Below, in pieces: positions 1 through 10,247 of a DNA stretch of 64,000 nucleotides; position 1 is the first letter of the stretch; every line of letters starts with the position of its first letter. Location: assembly GCA_002733715.2 (NCBI GenBank), contig NVWQ02000055.1, forward strand, positions 99,748 through 163,747, given 5' to 3'. A program made the translations under genes and the position numbers. The notes under the pieces are model-generated. The model saw nothing but the letters and a program-made list of their open reading frames with translations, was not told the origin of the DNA and did not search any database. This DNA comes from Methylophaga sp. (GTDB lineage Bacteria; Pseudomonadota; Gammaproteobacteria; Nitrosococcales; Methylophagaceae).

Positions 1-1416
1 ATCACTAAATTGACCTACTAATCCCGTATCTAAATTAGTATCAACCGTATCAACTTCTTTTTTCTCATAAGCATAACGGCCAGATAATGTGAGTGCCAAC
101 TGATCGCTTAAATCAAAACCCACGGAACCAAAGAGCGCCCAATTACGTGTGCTTTCATCACTCACCGACGAAAGACTTGGAGCTAAGCCTCGTGCAACGG
201 GATCAACTGCAAGTGGCGCACCGGGTACAAAAGCATCTCTTGTTTTACTGTTTTTATCTAAATCATAAAAATAGGCACCTGCCATCCAGCGTATAGACTG
301 ATCAACTGAAGTCAATCTCAACTCTTGACTAAACTCATTCTGATCTACTTTTTCTTCACTAAAACGAATTGTGCTTGCTTGATAATCACTGTCAAATGCA
401 TTATCAAGTTCTAAATCGTTATATCCTGTTATTGATGTAAATGTTACGTTATCTAAGTCCCAGTTAAGCTGGAAAGAGGTTGTGACATTATCACGATCAT
501 TATGGCCTGGAGTCACAGCAAAACCATTTGTCAAACTGGGTAAATCACCGCCAAAACTTTGGAAGTCATTAAACAGAACGCCAGGTCCAAACGCTGCAAC
601 ATTAACAGGGTTTGTTGAAAAATCTTGATTATTTTCAACAAACTGTACTGCATCATCTCCATCATTGGTGTTTTCAACACCTATACGAAACACCATTTCT
701 ATATCATCTGTTGGCAAAGCTAATAATGATAACGAATAATTATTGCTTTGTTTTTCATCTAAATTTCCACCCGTTAGCTCATTTTTATAAAAGCCATCAA
801 AACCTGAATGCATTGCCCCCACACGATAAAACAAGGTATCTTCTGTTATTGCTCCACTATAAGAAACACGTGCGTCTTTGCGGCCTTCATTACCCAAGGT
901 AACCTCTAATTTACCTTCGCCATCATTATCTGGCTGTTTAGTTACATAATTTATCGCACCAGCAAAAGTGTTTCTACCGTACAACGCACTTTGAGGTCCT
1001 TTTGCTACCTCAATTCGTTCAATCTCATCGCCAAACATGGCTTCCATCGCGCCACGTGATTCTTGATATACACCATCGATAAAGAAACCAACATTGGGCT
1101 CACCAATGGTTGTATTCATTCCGCGAATAACAGGATTACCAACTCGCCCACCAAATAAAGGTGTGTAAGTAAACCCTGGCGTCATCATGGCGATATCTTC
1201 AATACTTTGCAGGTCCGCATCTTTAATTAACTGTGCTGAAAAAGCAGTAATCGCAATAGGCACTTCTTGTAGCGTTTCTTCACGCTTCCGTGTCGTTACG
1301 ACCATTTCACCTAAACTTAGTGAATCGGCTCCCGTATCAGAATCTTCAGCAAAAGCAATCGCGGGTAATGACATTATCTGACAGCAGGCCAGACTAAGAA
1401 TAGTACGTTTAAACAT
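1..1416 (-). CDS. TonB-dependent receptor (3' end cut by window start)
   Basis: Reverse-strand translation begins MFKRTILSLACCQIMSLPAIAFAEDS (signal peptide). It contains plug motifs EMVVTTRKREETLQEVPIAITAFSAQ, PVIRGMNTTIGEPNVGFFIDGVYQ and IERIEVAKGPQSALYGRNTFAGAINYVTK. The ORF runs off the window edge. Confidence 0.93.
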   Translation of the reverse strand, partial: MFKRTILSLACCQIMSLPAIAFAEDSDTGADSLSLGEMVVTTRKREETLQEVPIAITAFSAQLIKDADLQSIEDIAMMTPGFTYTPLFGGRVGNPVIRGMNTTIGEPNVGFFIDGVYQESRGAMEAMFGDEIERIEVAKGPQSALYGRNTFAGAINYVTKQPDNDGEGKLEVTLGNEGRKDARVSYSGAITEDTLFYRVGAMHSGFDGFYKNELTGGNLDEKQSNNYSLSLLALPTDDIEMVFRIGVENTNDGDDAVQFVENNQDFSTNPVNVAAFGPGVLFNDFQSFGGDLPSLTNGFAVTPGHNDRDNVTTSFQLNWDLDNVTFTSITGYNDLELDNAFDSDYQASTIRFSEEKVDQNEFSQELRLTSVDQSIRWMAGAYFYDLDKNSKTRDAFVPGAPLAVDPVARGLAPSLSSVSDESTRNWALFGSVGFDLSDQLALTLSGRYAYEKKEVDTVDTNLDTGLVGQFSD

Positions 1417-1637
1417 GTTTTTTCTCTCCTTAAAGTTTTACACACAAACAGCTATATTAACGATAAAACCCATAGTTAGTACTTGCTTGCAGCATCAAAC
1501 GATAACTAATATATATTTGAATGGCAAGCATATAACACCTTGATTTTAAAGAATGTGCGTTATCTCTTGTTTTTCAAAACTCTATATGCGCTACAATCGC
1601 TCTACACTACTATAATTAAAGCATGTGAATTACATCA

Positions 1638-2705
1638 ATGAATAATGGAAAATACTTAGCAGTTCAAGGACGATGGCTTTGCCTATTAATTGCCACTCTT
1701 TTTTTTAGTAGCTACTTTAGCTCTGTCCGTGCAGAAGAGGATGCAGCGCAACAAGTCGCAACACCCGTATCAAGTACGACACTAGATAAAATTTTATTTT
1801 TTCCTTCACGCGAAGCTCCAGCAACGGTTGTGAGCCTCAATAACAGCATGATAAGCGCAGAAATTTCAGGTGAAATTCTTGAGATATTAGTTCAAACAGG
1901 CGATGAAGTTAAAAAAGATGAGGTTCTAGCTAAAATTGATTGTGAGCCTTATCAAATCGCTAAACAACGGGCTAATGCGGCGCTTAATTCTGGCTATGCA
2001 CGTAGCAAATATGCCAAACAACGCCAGAAAGATGCCGAAAAATTACGAAATAGTCGTGCTATTTCTGCAGATCAACTTAATATGCGTAGCTCTGAAGCCA
2101 ATGCGCTAGCATCTGAAATAGGGGTGCTAGCGGCTGATTTAAAAGAGGCAAAACGTCGTATCACCAAATGTATTATCACTGCGCCTTTTGATGCCGTTGT
2201 TGTTGAGCGGCAAGCTAGCGTGGGAGACTACACTAGCCCAGGTTCAGTTTTAGTCAAGCTATTAGATCTTAATAACTTAGAGGTGAGTGCTAAAATCCAA
2301 CAGCAAGATGTAGACAGCCTAAAAATTGCCGGAACCATTTCCTTTATCGCATCAGGTAAAACATATCCTGTAACGAACCGTACTGTCGTTCCATTGGTAG
2401 ATAGTCGAATTCGTAGCTATGAAGCACGTCTTGATTTTACTAAAGATGTTGCCTCCACCGGCTCTGCTGGCCGCCTGCGATGGGAAAGCGATCAGGTTCA
2501 TATCCCTGCCGATTACCTTGTTAAGCGAAATGAACAGCTAGGCATATTTATAAACAAAGATGGCACCGCTTCTTTTCATCTGCTTGATGCGGTGGGAAAC
2601 GGCCTACCCGCTGCTATTGATTTGCCTGAAAATACAGAGGTAATAACAACTGGGCGATATGGCCTTGTTGATGGCCAAGCTATAAAAATAGTTAACCCTC
2701 AATGA
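1638..2705 (+). CDS. RND efflux periplasmic adaptor (HlyD/MFP family)
   Basis: SAEISGEILEILVQTGDEVKKDEVLAKIDCEPY lipoyl-like motif, coiled-coil region, ITAPFDAVVVERQASVGDYTSPGSVLVKLLD. Directly upstream of an RND permease. Confidence 0.9.
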   Translation: MNNGKYLAVQGRWLCLLIATLFFSSYFSSVRAEEDAAQQVATPVSSTTLDKILFFPSREAPATVVSLNNSMISAEISGEILEILVQTGDEVKKDEVLAKIDCEPYQIAKQRANAALNSGYARSKYAKQRQKDAEKLRNSRAISADQLNMRSSEANALASEIGVLAADLKEAKRRITKCIITAPFDAVVVERQASVGDYTSPGSVLVKLLDLNNLEVSAKIQQQDVDSLKIAGTISFIASGKTYPVTNRTVVPLVDSRIRSYEARLDFTKDVASTGSAGRLRWESDQVHIPADYLVKRNEQLGIFINKDGTASFHLLDAVGNGLPAAIDLPENTEVITTGRYGLVDGQAIKIVNPQ

Positions 2706-2840
2706 TACCCGTGACAGCTAAAACTACTGCTTTCAGCTTTTTACCCTACCGTGGCTACCGTATGTGGTTAGCGGGAGTCGTGCTTGCACTCAGATTCCGG
2801 CTAAAAGCCTACCGGAATGACATTGACTTCACTTGGGTAT
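2706..2840. repeat. Nested palindromic intergenic element
   Basis: Termini atacccgtga / tcacttgggtat with inner arm gattccggctaaaagcctaccggaatgac. Same family as the other copies listed. Confidence 0.65.
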
Positions 2841-2845
2841 AAAAC

Positions 2846-5800
2846 ATGTATCGTAAGCTTCTCACTAATACGGTTCTAGTTAACCTCACTTTCTTGCTTG
2901 TTGTTATTGCAGGTTGGATTAGCTACACCTCGATGCCGCGCGAGCAAGATCCCGATGTGAATTTTAATTGGGTTGTTATTAGTACTTCTTGGCCGGGCGC
3001 TACAGCTGAAGATGTTGAAAATCAAATTACCAACCCTCTTGAAGATGAAATCGAAAAAGTACCTGATGTAAATAGGGTGTCGAGCAGTAGCCGAGTTTCA
3101 TTTTCATTTATTACCGTACGCTTTTCTGACATGGAACCGAGTTTGTTTCGTCAGCGCGTTGAAGAAATGCGTCGCGGCATTCAGTCTGCCGTTGACAATT
3201 TGCCACCCGATGCAAAGCAACCCCTTGTTACCGAACTGTCTAGCTCAAATACCTATCCAACTGCTGTTATCACAGTTTCAGGCATTGAAAATGATGAATT
3301 ACTTAGAAAAACCTCACGCAATGTTGCAAAAGATATTGCGCGTATAAAAGGGGTTGATCGTGCTGACACATGGGGCACCGAAGATCCAGAATTACAGGTG
3401 CTCTTCAGCCCGGAGAGCTTGATTGGTTTGGGTGTGTCGCCGACCGTCTTATCTAACACCGTGAATGCTTATTTTAGAGATCTCACAGCAGGTAGCATTC
3501 AACTAGGTGAACAGCAATGGCGCGTTAGACTAAGCGGCACTAGTAACGACCCAAGTTATCTTGCTGAGCTACCTATTTTAACCGTTGAAGGAGAACTTCC
3601 CCTTCGGAGTGTTGCAACCATTGTTCGTGGTCAAGAAAGGCCCGCCCAGCTAGTTTCATATGAAGGCCGACCAGCCTCGATGATATCCGTATTTAAACGA
3701 GGAAACGCCAACAGTCTTGCCTTGCTGGAAAATCTGCAAGCCTATGTCTACGAGCGCAATTACGCGTTAGCGGATCAAGGGATCCAACATGATATTGTCG
3801 ACGATCAAACTGTAGCAACACGCACCGCTATCGGAATGATGGAAAGAAATGCCGTTATTGGTCTTATTCTAGTTATGTTGGTTACAGGATTATTTCTCGG
3901 TTGGAAAATTGCCCTATTTACCGGTATGGGACTTATCTTTTCTTTGATGGGATCTTTCTGGATTTTATCTGCCATGGGCGAAACCTTAAATATTATGGTT
4001 TTGCTTGGTGTCGTTATTGTTTTGGGAATGCTGGTTGATGATGCTGTGGTGGTGGTTGAATCCATGTATGTCAATCTCAGAAAAGGCATGTCAAGTACCG
4101 AAGCCGCAATAAGCACTGTCGATGAAATGTGGGTTCCCGTCATGGTGTCATCGCTCACCACCATTGCCGCATTTTTACCGCTTATTTTGTTGCCCGGTAT
4201 TTTGGGCCAATTTATGCGTGTAGTGCCTATTGTTGTCTCCGTTGCTTTAGTTGTTAGTTTAGTTGAAGCTTTCTGGTTGCTACCTTCACATATTATTTTT
4301 TCAAATACGAATCCTGCAAAAATCACCTCTATTCAGCGCATACGAAACCGTGTTACAAACTGGATACGTCATCGCTATGTCAATGTACTTATACCTGTTA
4401 TGCGCTTTCCTAAAACAAGCATATCTATAGGAGGACTATTAAGCTTGCTAGCGGTATTTGCCGTAACAACCAACGTGGTTCGCGTTGACTTTTTTGCTAA
4501 CGACCCTATTCGCTTGTTTTACCTTAATGTCTATATGCCTGCTGGCAGCTCTTTAAGTAATACCGACGATGTTCTTAAAAAACTTGACTTGAAAATTCGT
4601 CAAACAGTTGATGCTAAAGAGCTTCGTTCTATCACCACAACAGCAGGGGTATTACTCACCGAAACGGAGCCACTGTTTGGCGACAGTATGGGGCAAATAA
4701 TGTTCAGCCTGCCCGCTAGAACGGCAGATTTAATGTCTGTTGATGAGTTGATTGAAGAAGTTCGACTTGCCATTTATGGTGTACCCGGCCCGACAGATCT
4801 ATCCTTCTTGCGCCGCAACACTGGGCCACCAAGTGAAAGCCCAATCAGTGTAAAGGTACGTGGCGACAAGATAGAACAGTTACGTCTAGCAACAGCAGCT
4901 TTAGAGCAGATCATGGCAACAATACCTGGCATTCAGGATCTTCACAGTGATGATGCCAGCTCAGGTGCGCAGCTCACGCTTAAGCTTAATCCTGATGCAA
5001 TTACCCGGGCTCAACTTAACCCTGCAGATATTGCAGAAATTTTACGCTTATATGTTGACGGCTCCATCGTTGCTAATATGCGTTTTGAAGGTGAGAAATG
5101 GAATGTGCGAGTACGTGCACAGCCTAGCTCATTGCAAGATATAAAATCCTTTTTAAGCCATCCTGTTGGTTTAGCAGACGGGAGTGAAATTGCATTAGAA
5201 CAACTAGTTACCTATTCATCAGCCTATGCTGAAGGTACGATTCATCACCGGAACTTTAGACGCACGATCACCTTAGAAGCGGATCTTGATTCCGAACTAA
5301 ATAACAGTATTTCTGCAAACGCACAAATTGCAGAAAAATGGCAAGAAATTGCCCATAACTACCCAGATGTAAGCTTAGATTTTTCTGGCGAAATGGATGA
5401 CATTAAAGAAAGCCTAAATGGCATGGCCGTATTATTTTTGTTTGGCATCGGCTTAATTTACATGATTCTTGGCACACAGTTTAAAAGCTATACCCAACCT
5501 CTGCTTATTCTTGCAACAGTGCCGATGGCCTTTACGGGCGTTATTATCGGCCTCATTGTAAGTAACAACCCTCTAAGCTTGTATACCTTATATGGGGTGA
5601 TTGCACTTGCTGGAATTGTTGCTAACGATGCGATTGTTTTGATCTCTACCGCCAACCGTAACCTTGCCAAAGGCATGTCGCTGGCTCACGCCATTGTCAA
5701 AGCATCACAACGCCGTGTAATGCCCATTTTAATTACAACCGTCACCACAATGGCCGGCCTCTTTTCATTGGCTTCAGGCTTAGGTGGAAAATCTCTAATG

Positions 5801-6367
5801 TGGGGACCACTGGCGACAGCTATTGTATGGGGTTTAGGTTTTGCCACTATTTTAACTTTATTAATTATTCCACCGCTATACGCGTTCATTATGCGTAATA
5901 AAACCGGTAAAAAGGCTACTCTGGCTTCGCCTCCGTTGCTACCTGATAGTTCTGGCGGCGTCATGGCTTCGCTCAATAACTTGTCATCATTCTTCAGTCG
6001 AGAGCGTCAAATAGACAAGGCGGGCTTAGATGAAATTGCAGCACATTCTTCACTTAAAATAATGTATGAAATGGCAACTAAAGCGTTTGAAGAGGGGGAT
6101 GCGGAACTAGCTATTCGCCACTTCCAAGCACTGGCAAAACACCTGCCCAATAATTTCACCATTAACTTGATGGCAGCGCAGTCAATCATGTTGTATATGC
6201 AAAGCATTGGTTGGGATATTGGTTATCTTGATCGCGCAAAACGTTATTTTGCCAAAGCAAAACAGGTGCATCCTGATGACGCCCGCGTGGTTCATCTTGC
6301 GGCGCTAATCAAAGAGCTTGATACCGACGGTGATGTAGAAATAAACTGGGAAAAACTAGCGAAATAA
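2846..6367 (+). CDS. RND efflux permease (AcrB/MexB type) with C-terminal TPR-like extension
   Basis: SMPREQDPDVNFNWVVISTSWPGATAEDVENQITNPLE, GVVIVLGMLVDDAVVVVE, IALAGIVANDAIVLI. The last ~145 aa after the final TM segment are soluble and TPR-like (AFEEGDAELAIRHFQALAKHLPNN). Confidence 0.95.
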   Translation: MYRKLLTNTVLVNLTFLLVVIAGWISYTSMPREQDPDVNFNWVVISTSWPGATAEDVENQITNPLEDEIEKVPDVNRVSSSSRVSFSFITVRFSDMEPSLFRQRVEEMRRGIQSAVDNLPPDAKQPLVTELSSSNTYPTAVITVSGIENDELLRKTSRNVAKDIARIKGVDRADTWGTEDPELQVLFSPESLIGLGVSPTVLSNTVNAYFRDLTAGSIQLGEQQWRVRLSGTSNDPSYLAELPILTVEGELPLRSVATIVRGQERPAQLVSYEGRPASMISVFKRGNANSLALLENLQAYVYERNYALADQGIQHDIVDDQTVATRTAIGMMERNAVIGLILVMLVTGLFLGWKIALFTGMGLIFSLMGSFWILSAMGETLNIMVLLGVVIVLGMLVDDAVVVVESMYVNLRKGMSSTEAAISTVDEMWVPVMVSSLTTIAAFLPLILLPGILGQFMRVVPIVVSVALVVSLVEAFWLLPSHIIFSNTNPAKITSIQRIRNRVTNWIRHRYVNVLIPVMRFPKTSISIGGLLSLLAVFAVTTNVVRVDFFANDPIRLFYLNVYMPAGSSLSNTDDVLKKLDLKIRQTVDAKELRSITTTAGVLLTETEPLFGDSMGQIMFSLPARTADLMSVDELIEEVRLAIYGVPGPTDLSFLRRNTGPPSESPISVKVRGDKIEQLRLATAALEQIMATIPGIQDLHSDDASSGAQLTLKLNPDAITRAQLNPADIAEILRLYVDGSIVANMRFEGEKWNVRVRAQPSSLQDIKSFLSHPVGLADGSEIALEQLVTYSSAYAEGTIHHRNFRRTITLEADLDSELNNSISANAQIAEKWQEIAHNYPDVSLDFSGEMDDIKESLNGMAVLFLFGIGLIYMILGTQFKSYTQPLLILATVPMAFTGVIIGLIVSNNPLSLYTLYGVIALAGIVANDAIVLISTANRNLAKGMSLAHAIVKASQRRVMPILITTVTTMAGLFSLASGLGGKSLMWGPLATAIVWGLGFATILTLLIIPPLYAFIMRNKTGKKATLASPPLLPDSSGGVMASLNNLSSFFSRERQIDKAGLDEIAAHSSLKIMYEMATKAFEEGDAELAIRHFQALAKHLPNNFTINLMAAQSIMLYMQSIGWDIGYLDRAKRYFAKAKQVHPDDARVVHLAALIKELDTDGDVEINWEKLAK

Positions 6368-6380
6368 ATTAAGTTGAAAT

Positions 6381-6457
6381 TGGCGGAGCGGACGGGATTC
6401 GAACCCGCGACCTCCGGCGTGACAGGCCAGCATTCTAACCAGCTGAACTACCGCTCC
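6381..6457 (-). tRNA. tRNA-Asp (GTC), CCA encoded
   Basis: Reverse complement GGAGCGGTAGTTCAGCTGGTTAGAATGCTGGCCTGTCACGCCGGAGGTCGCGGGTTCGAATCCCGTCCGCTCCGCCA folds as a cloverleaf with a GTC anticodon. Near-identical to E. coli tRNA-Asp. Confidence 0.96.
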
Positions 6458-6591
6458 ACACCTCTTTGAGTAAGCTTATTGCTAAACCGGAAACTCAAAG
6501 AAGCGGCAAGAATACAGCATATCTTACAAAGATGTTAGCGTTATTTTCATAATAATAGTGAACCTTGAAATAGCCGCACTAAAAGAGCTGA

Positions 6592-8334
6592 TTATTTCCA
6601 GTTATTTTGCTTTGCTGCCTGAAGCTTTGCATAACCTTCAAGCAGTTTTGTGTGTCGCTCAAAGCCTTCCAAACCCAAGCCTGAGCAATGTAAATCATGA
6701 AAAACCGTATCACCTTCCACAATAGCTAGTGCATCTGCGACATTCTGACTTCCATACAAATATTCTAAACCTTGTTGATAATTTGCATACTGGCGCTGCG
6801 GATGCCATTTAATTTCTAGCAATGCTTTTATGCAGCGATGTTGGAGCTGTATTTCGTCGCTCCCTTGTTCAAGCGCCAAACACCAATCAAGCCATTCAAT
6901 TGCTTGCTCATCTTGCAAAGCGAGATACAGCATCGCTTTAATTTCACCTAATCTAATGGTTGCCCACAATGTATCAGGATCAGGTGCCAGCCCAATAAAG
7001 GAGGCAGCCAACGTCTGGTCGTTATATGCACCATCATCCAGGCGTTTTAAAATGTCTTGCCAGCGCTCATTATCACCCTGTTTTAATGTTAAAAAATCTT
7101 CGCGGAATAAGGCTCCTTCGTTATTATTTTCCCAAACAAGTTCATCGACAGGATAAATATCGGACATGCCCGGCACTAAAATACGGCAAGCATAGACATC
7201 TAGGTGCTCATAATCAGCTATGTAAATATCAAAGCCCATATCGTGTATTTTATTGCTCAGATAATCAAACTCATCGGCCGTTTCACTATCATGATCCCAA
7301 TCATAAAACTCATAATCCGGAGTAGATCGGAAAAAGTCATTTGAAATGTAACCACTAGAATCAATAAAGTGCATCTCTAAATTTTGAGGAGAAGCCACTT
7401 CGTCTAAATCAAATGTTGGTGGATGAAAAACATCTAGCTGATCTAAATTCCGACCTTGTAATAACTCTGTCACCGTACGCTCTAAAGCCACCTCAAAACT
7501 CGGATGCGCACCAAAAGAAGCAAACACTGAACCATCTTTCGGGTTGATTAATGTCACACTCATTACTGGGTATTTTCCGCCTAACGACGCATCGGCGACC
7601 TTAAGAATATAGCCATGTTCTTCCAGCTCTTGTATTGATTTTTGAATATCTGGATAACGATCTAAGACGGCTTTTGGCACTTCAGGCAAACAAAGTCCTT
7701 CGGCAATAATTTTATTTTTAACATAGCGTTCGAAAATTTCTGATAGCGATTGAATCCGGGCCTCATTACGCGTATTGCCTGCCGACATGCCATTGCTGAC
7801 AAAAATATTGGCAATAATATTGATCGGGATATAGATTGTTTGCCCATCACGCAGACGATGATATGGCGCAGCACAAATTCCTCGCTCACCTGTTCCAGAG
7901 TTTATATCGAACAATTTATCAGGGCTTAGCTCCTTTTCAGGATCAAAGTAGTCCCATAGGAACTGATCCATCAACCCATCAGGCATCTCTTCTGCCGAAC
8001 TATCAAACCAGCGCTCATTAGGATAATGTACAAATTCATTTTGACTATGCTGCTCGCCAAGATAAAAATCAGCAAAGAAATAATTACAGCTTAGCCGCTC
8101 AAAATATTCTCCCAAAGCACTAGCAAGACATGCTTTTTCTGTTGCGCCTTTGCCATTGGTAAACATTAGCGGGCAGCTTTTGTCGCGAATATGAACGGAA
8201 TACACGTTGCTGACAGGGTTTAACCAAGAGGCCTGTTCTATATCAAAACCAAAGAACTTTAATTTAGCCTCCATCGTTGCAATGCTCGTTTCTAGATCGC
8301 TGTCTTTACCTTTGATATATGTTTTTTCTGTCAT
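6592..8334 (-). CDS. ycaO: YcaO-domain protein (ribosomal protein S12 methylthiotransferase accessory factor type)
   Basis: KCPLMFTNGKGATEKACLASALGEYFERLSCNYFFADFYLG and NTRNEARIQSLSEIFERYVKNKIIAEG, characteristic of E. coli-type YcaO. Confidence 0.93.
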   Translation of the reverse strand: MTEKTYIKGKDSDLETSIATMEAKLKFFGFDIEQASWLNPVSNVYSVHIRDKSCPLMFTNGKGATEKACLASALGEYFERLSCNYFFADFYLGEQHSQNEFVHYPNERWFDSSAEEMPDGLMDQFLWDYFDPEKELSPDKLFDINSGTGERGICAAPYHRLRDGQTIYIPINIIANIFVSNGMSAGNTRNEARIQSLSEIFERYVKNKIIAEGLCLPEVPKAVLDRYPDIQKSIQELEEHGYILKVADASLGGKYPVMSVTLINPKDGSVFASFGAHPSFEVALERTVTELLQGRNLDQLDVFHPPTFDLDEVASPQNLEMHFIDSSGYISNDFFRSTPDYEFYDWDHDSETADEFDYLSNKIHDMGFDIYIADYEHLDVYACRILVPGMSDIYPVDELVWENNNEGALFREDFLTLKQGDNERWQDILKRLDDGAYNDQTLAASFIGLAPDPDTLWATIRLGEIKAMLYLALQDEQAIEWLDWCLALEQGSDEIQLQHRCIKALLEIKWHPQRQYANYQQGLEYLYGSQNVADALAIVEGDTVFHDLHCSGLGLEGFERHTKLLEGYAKLQAAKQNNWK

Positions 8335-8355
8335 AATTTATCTTCTTGAATAAAA

Positions 8356-8396
8356 TAAGGCCTCACCAGAATTTGTTCTCGCAAGGCCTTTCTTTT
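8356..8396 (-). terminator. Probable intrinsic terminator downstream of the cytochrome c gene
   Basis: Minus strand AAGGCCTTGCGAG...GTGAGGCCTTATTTTATT: inverted AAGGCCT arms followed by a T-rich run. Confidence 0.5.
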
Positions 8397-8413
8397 TAGT
8401 TTGGCTTAAATTT

Positions 8414-9073
8414 TTAATTCTGCTTTTTAGGTTTGACGTTACCAATTGCGCCATCAGACCGTGCGTTTAGATAGCTATAAATTTGATCGAAGTTTTCCAT
8501 GACTTTAACGTTGGCCTTCCATGCCGGCATACTACCAATTTGGCCTGATTTACCATTTTCGACTGTTGCAAAAAATTCTTCTTTGCTAAGTGTTTTTACA
8601 CTTTCAAGTAAATTTGCACCAAGCCCTCCATCATCAAGACCCATGCCATATTTAGCATGACAACGAGCACACCAGTTACGAAACAATTTAAATCCAGCAT
8701 AACTCTCGGCATCCAACTTGTTTCCATCAACAACACTGTATAACGCCTCATCCTCTGAGGAAGTGGCCACTGAATCAGAAGTTGTAGGGGCAGAAGGCTC
8801 TGTCGCCACCTCTGGTTTCAGTGTTGGTACTGTCATTTCTGGTTCTGGTTCTGCTACTTCTGGAGTCGGCGCGGGTTCCTCTTTCGCCACAAGCTCTTCT
8901 TTTGGAGTAACGGCCTCAACCACTTCTTTCGCCGGAATATCTGTAAACACCGCCTCTGTTTTTGTCATATACCCATCATTACTGCCATGCAGCGCAGGCC
9001 ATATCGCCAACATAAAAAATGCAGTTAGAGCGGCTGCCCCCAGTGTTATAAAAAGCAATTTTGAACTATTCAT
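8414..9073 (-). CDS. Membrane-anchored class I cytochrome c with Pro/Glu-rich linker
   Basis: N-terminal TM anchor, P/E/T-rich linker, single heme motif NWCARCHAKYGMG and distal Met in QIGSMPAWK. Confidence 0.85.
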   Translation of the reverse strand: MNSSKLLFITLGAAALTAFFMLAIWPALHGSNDGYMTKTEAVFTDIPAKEVVEAVTPKEELVAKEEPAPTPEVAEPEPEMTVPTLKPEVATEPSAPTTSDSVATSSEDEALYSVVDGNKLDAESYAGFKLFRNWCARCHAKYGMGLDDGGLGANLLESVKTLSKEEFFATVENGKSGQIGSMPAWKANVKVMENFDQIYSYLNARSDGAIGNVKPKKQN

Positions 9074-9160
9074 TATCCAGACTCTCCTAAGTTTATAAAT
9101 CTCACATTGATATTATGGGATAATGATAACTCTTTATCAAACAAACAAGGCCTACAAAAA

Positions 9161-9733
9161 ATGAGCATCGAACAAAGACTTCTGCAACGGAGCAATACTA
9201 GCTGTGAACTATGCAGTGCCGATGCTAATTTATCTGTTTATGAAATCCCCCCAGTTTCAACGGCTACCGAAGAGAATAGCATTTTTCTTTGTAATGCTTG
9301 CCTTGGCCAGATTAACGATCCGGGCACCATCGATCCTAATCATTGGCGTTGTTTAAATGATTCTATGTGGACACCTGTTCCTGCGGTACAAGTTATGGCT
9401 TGGCGCCAACTTAAGCAACTTGAAGGCGAAGGCTGGGCACAAGACTTGCTCGACATGCTTTATCTTGAACCCGAAGTTCAGCAGTGGGCTGAAGCCAATG
9501 GATCGGATGAAGATGATGATCGTACCCCTTCTAAAGATAGTAATGGCACTGATTTGCAAGCAGGTGATAGCGTTACCCTAATTAAAGATCTTGATGTAAA
9601 AGGGGCTGGCTTTACTGCCAAGCGCGGAACAACGGTAAAAAACATTGCTTTAACTGATAATCCCGAACATATTGAAGGTCGAGTGAATGGTACCCGAATA
9701 GTCTTGCTCACCAAATTTTTGAAGAAAGCCTAA
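9161..9733 (+). CDS. PhnA-domain protein (YjdM type)
   Basis: MSIEQRLLQRSNTSCELCSADANLSVYEIPP zinc-ribbon start and LQAGDSVTLIKDLDVKGAGFTAKRGTTVKNIALTDNPEHIEGRVNGTRIVLLTKFLKK. Supplied ORF 9107 trimmed to the internal ATG. Confidence 0.92.
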   Translation: MSIEQRLLQRSNTSCELCSADANLSVYEIPPVSTATEENSIFLCNACLGQINDPGTIDPNHWRCLNDSMWTPVPAVQVMAWRQLKQLEGEGWAQDLLDMLYLEPEVQQWAEANGSDEDDDRTPSKDSNGTDLQAGDSVTLIKDLDVKGAGFTAKRGTTVKNIALTDNPEHIEGRVNGTRIVLLTKFLKKA

Positions 9734-9741
9734 ACAAAAAA

Positions 9742-9770
9742 GCGCTTACCTTTCCGGTAAGCGCCTTTTT
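9742..9770. terminator. Bidirectional intrinsic terminator
   Basis: Perfect stem gcgcttacc-tttcc-ggtaagcgc flanked by A-run and T-run, between convergent genes. Confidence 0.85.
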
Positions 9771-9797
9771 ATTGCAACGGTTTTTGTTAGAGCGTTG

Positions 9798-10235
9798 TTA
9801 CCATGTTTTAGGTGGCACTCTAATTTTCTGACCTGGGTAAATCAAATCAGGATCTTTGATTACCTCTTTATTAGCATCAAATAATTTTGGATAATCCATC
9901 GCATTGCCATAAAACTTCTTGGCAATTTTAGATAAGCTATCGCCGCTCACAATGGTGTAATACTCTACTTCAGCAACTACTTCTGGCGCATCTAAACCTT
10001 CGATTTTAACTTCGGTAACACCTTGCACATTGCCCGCCATTAGTACCGCTTTTTCCATTGCTTCTGATGTTGCGGCTTTACCGCTCAGACTAACTACGCC
10101 ATTTTCAAAGCTCACGCCCAAGTCATCAACACCCGGGTTTTCAGCGCCAATGCTTTCTTCTATTTTTTCAGCAGCTTCTGCTTCTGAAGAAAACAGCTTT
10201 TTACCTAAATCTTTTACAAAATCAAATAAGCCCAT
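9798..10235 (-). CDS. BON + LysM domain protein (YgaU/Kbp type)
   Basis: MGLFDFVKDLGKKLF start, BON-like VVSLSGKAATSEAMEKAVLMAGNVQGV, LysM YYTIVSGDSLSKIAKKFYGNAMDYPKLFDANK. Confidence 0.93.
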   Translation of the reverse strand: MGLFDFVKDLGKKLFSSEAEAAEKIEESIGAENPGVDDLGVSFENGVVSLSGKAATSEAMEKAVLMAGNVQGVTEVKIEGLDAPEVVAEVEYYTIVSGDSLSKIAKKFYGNAMDYPKLFDANKEVIKDPDLIYPGQKIRVPPKTW

Positions 10236-10247
10236 TTCTATCTCCTA

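Noticed and set aside
3805-4326. 173-aa minus-strand ORF inside the RND permease gene
   Set aside because: Antisense shadow ORF of a clearly coding gene; low-complexity I/T-rich product, no recognisable motif.
8718-9098. 126-aa plus-strand ORF opposite the cytochrome c gene
   Set aside because: Ser/Ala/Gly/Val-rich mirror of the Pro/Glu linker; shadow ORF.
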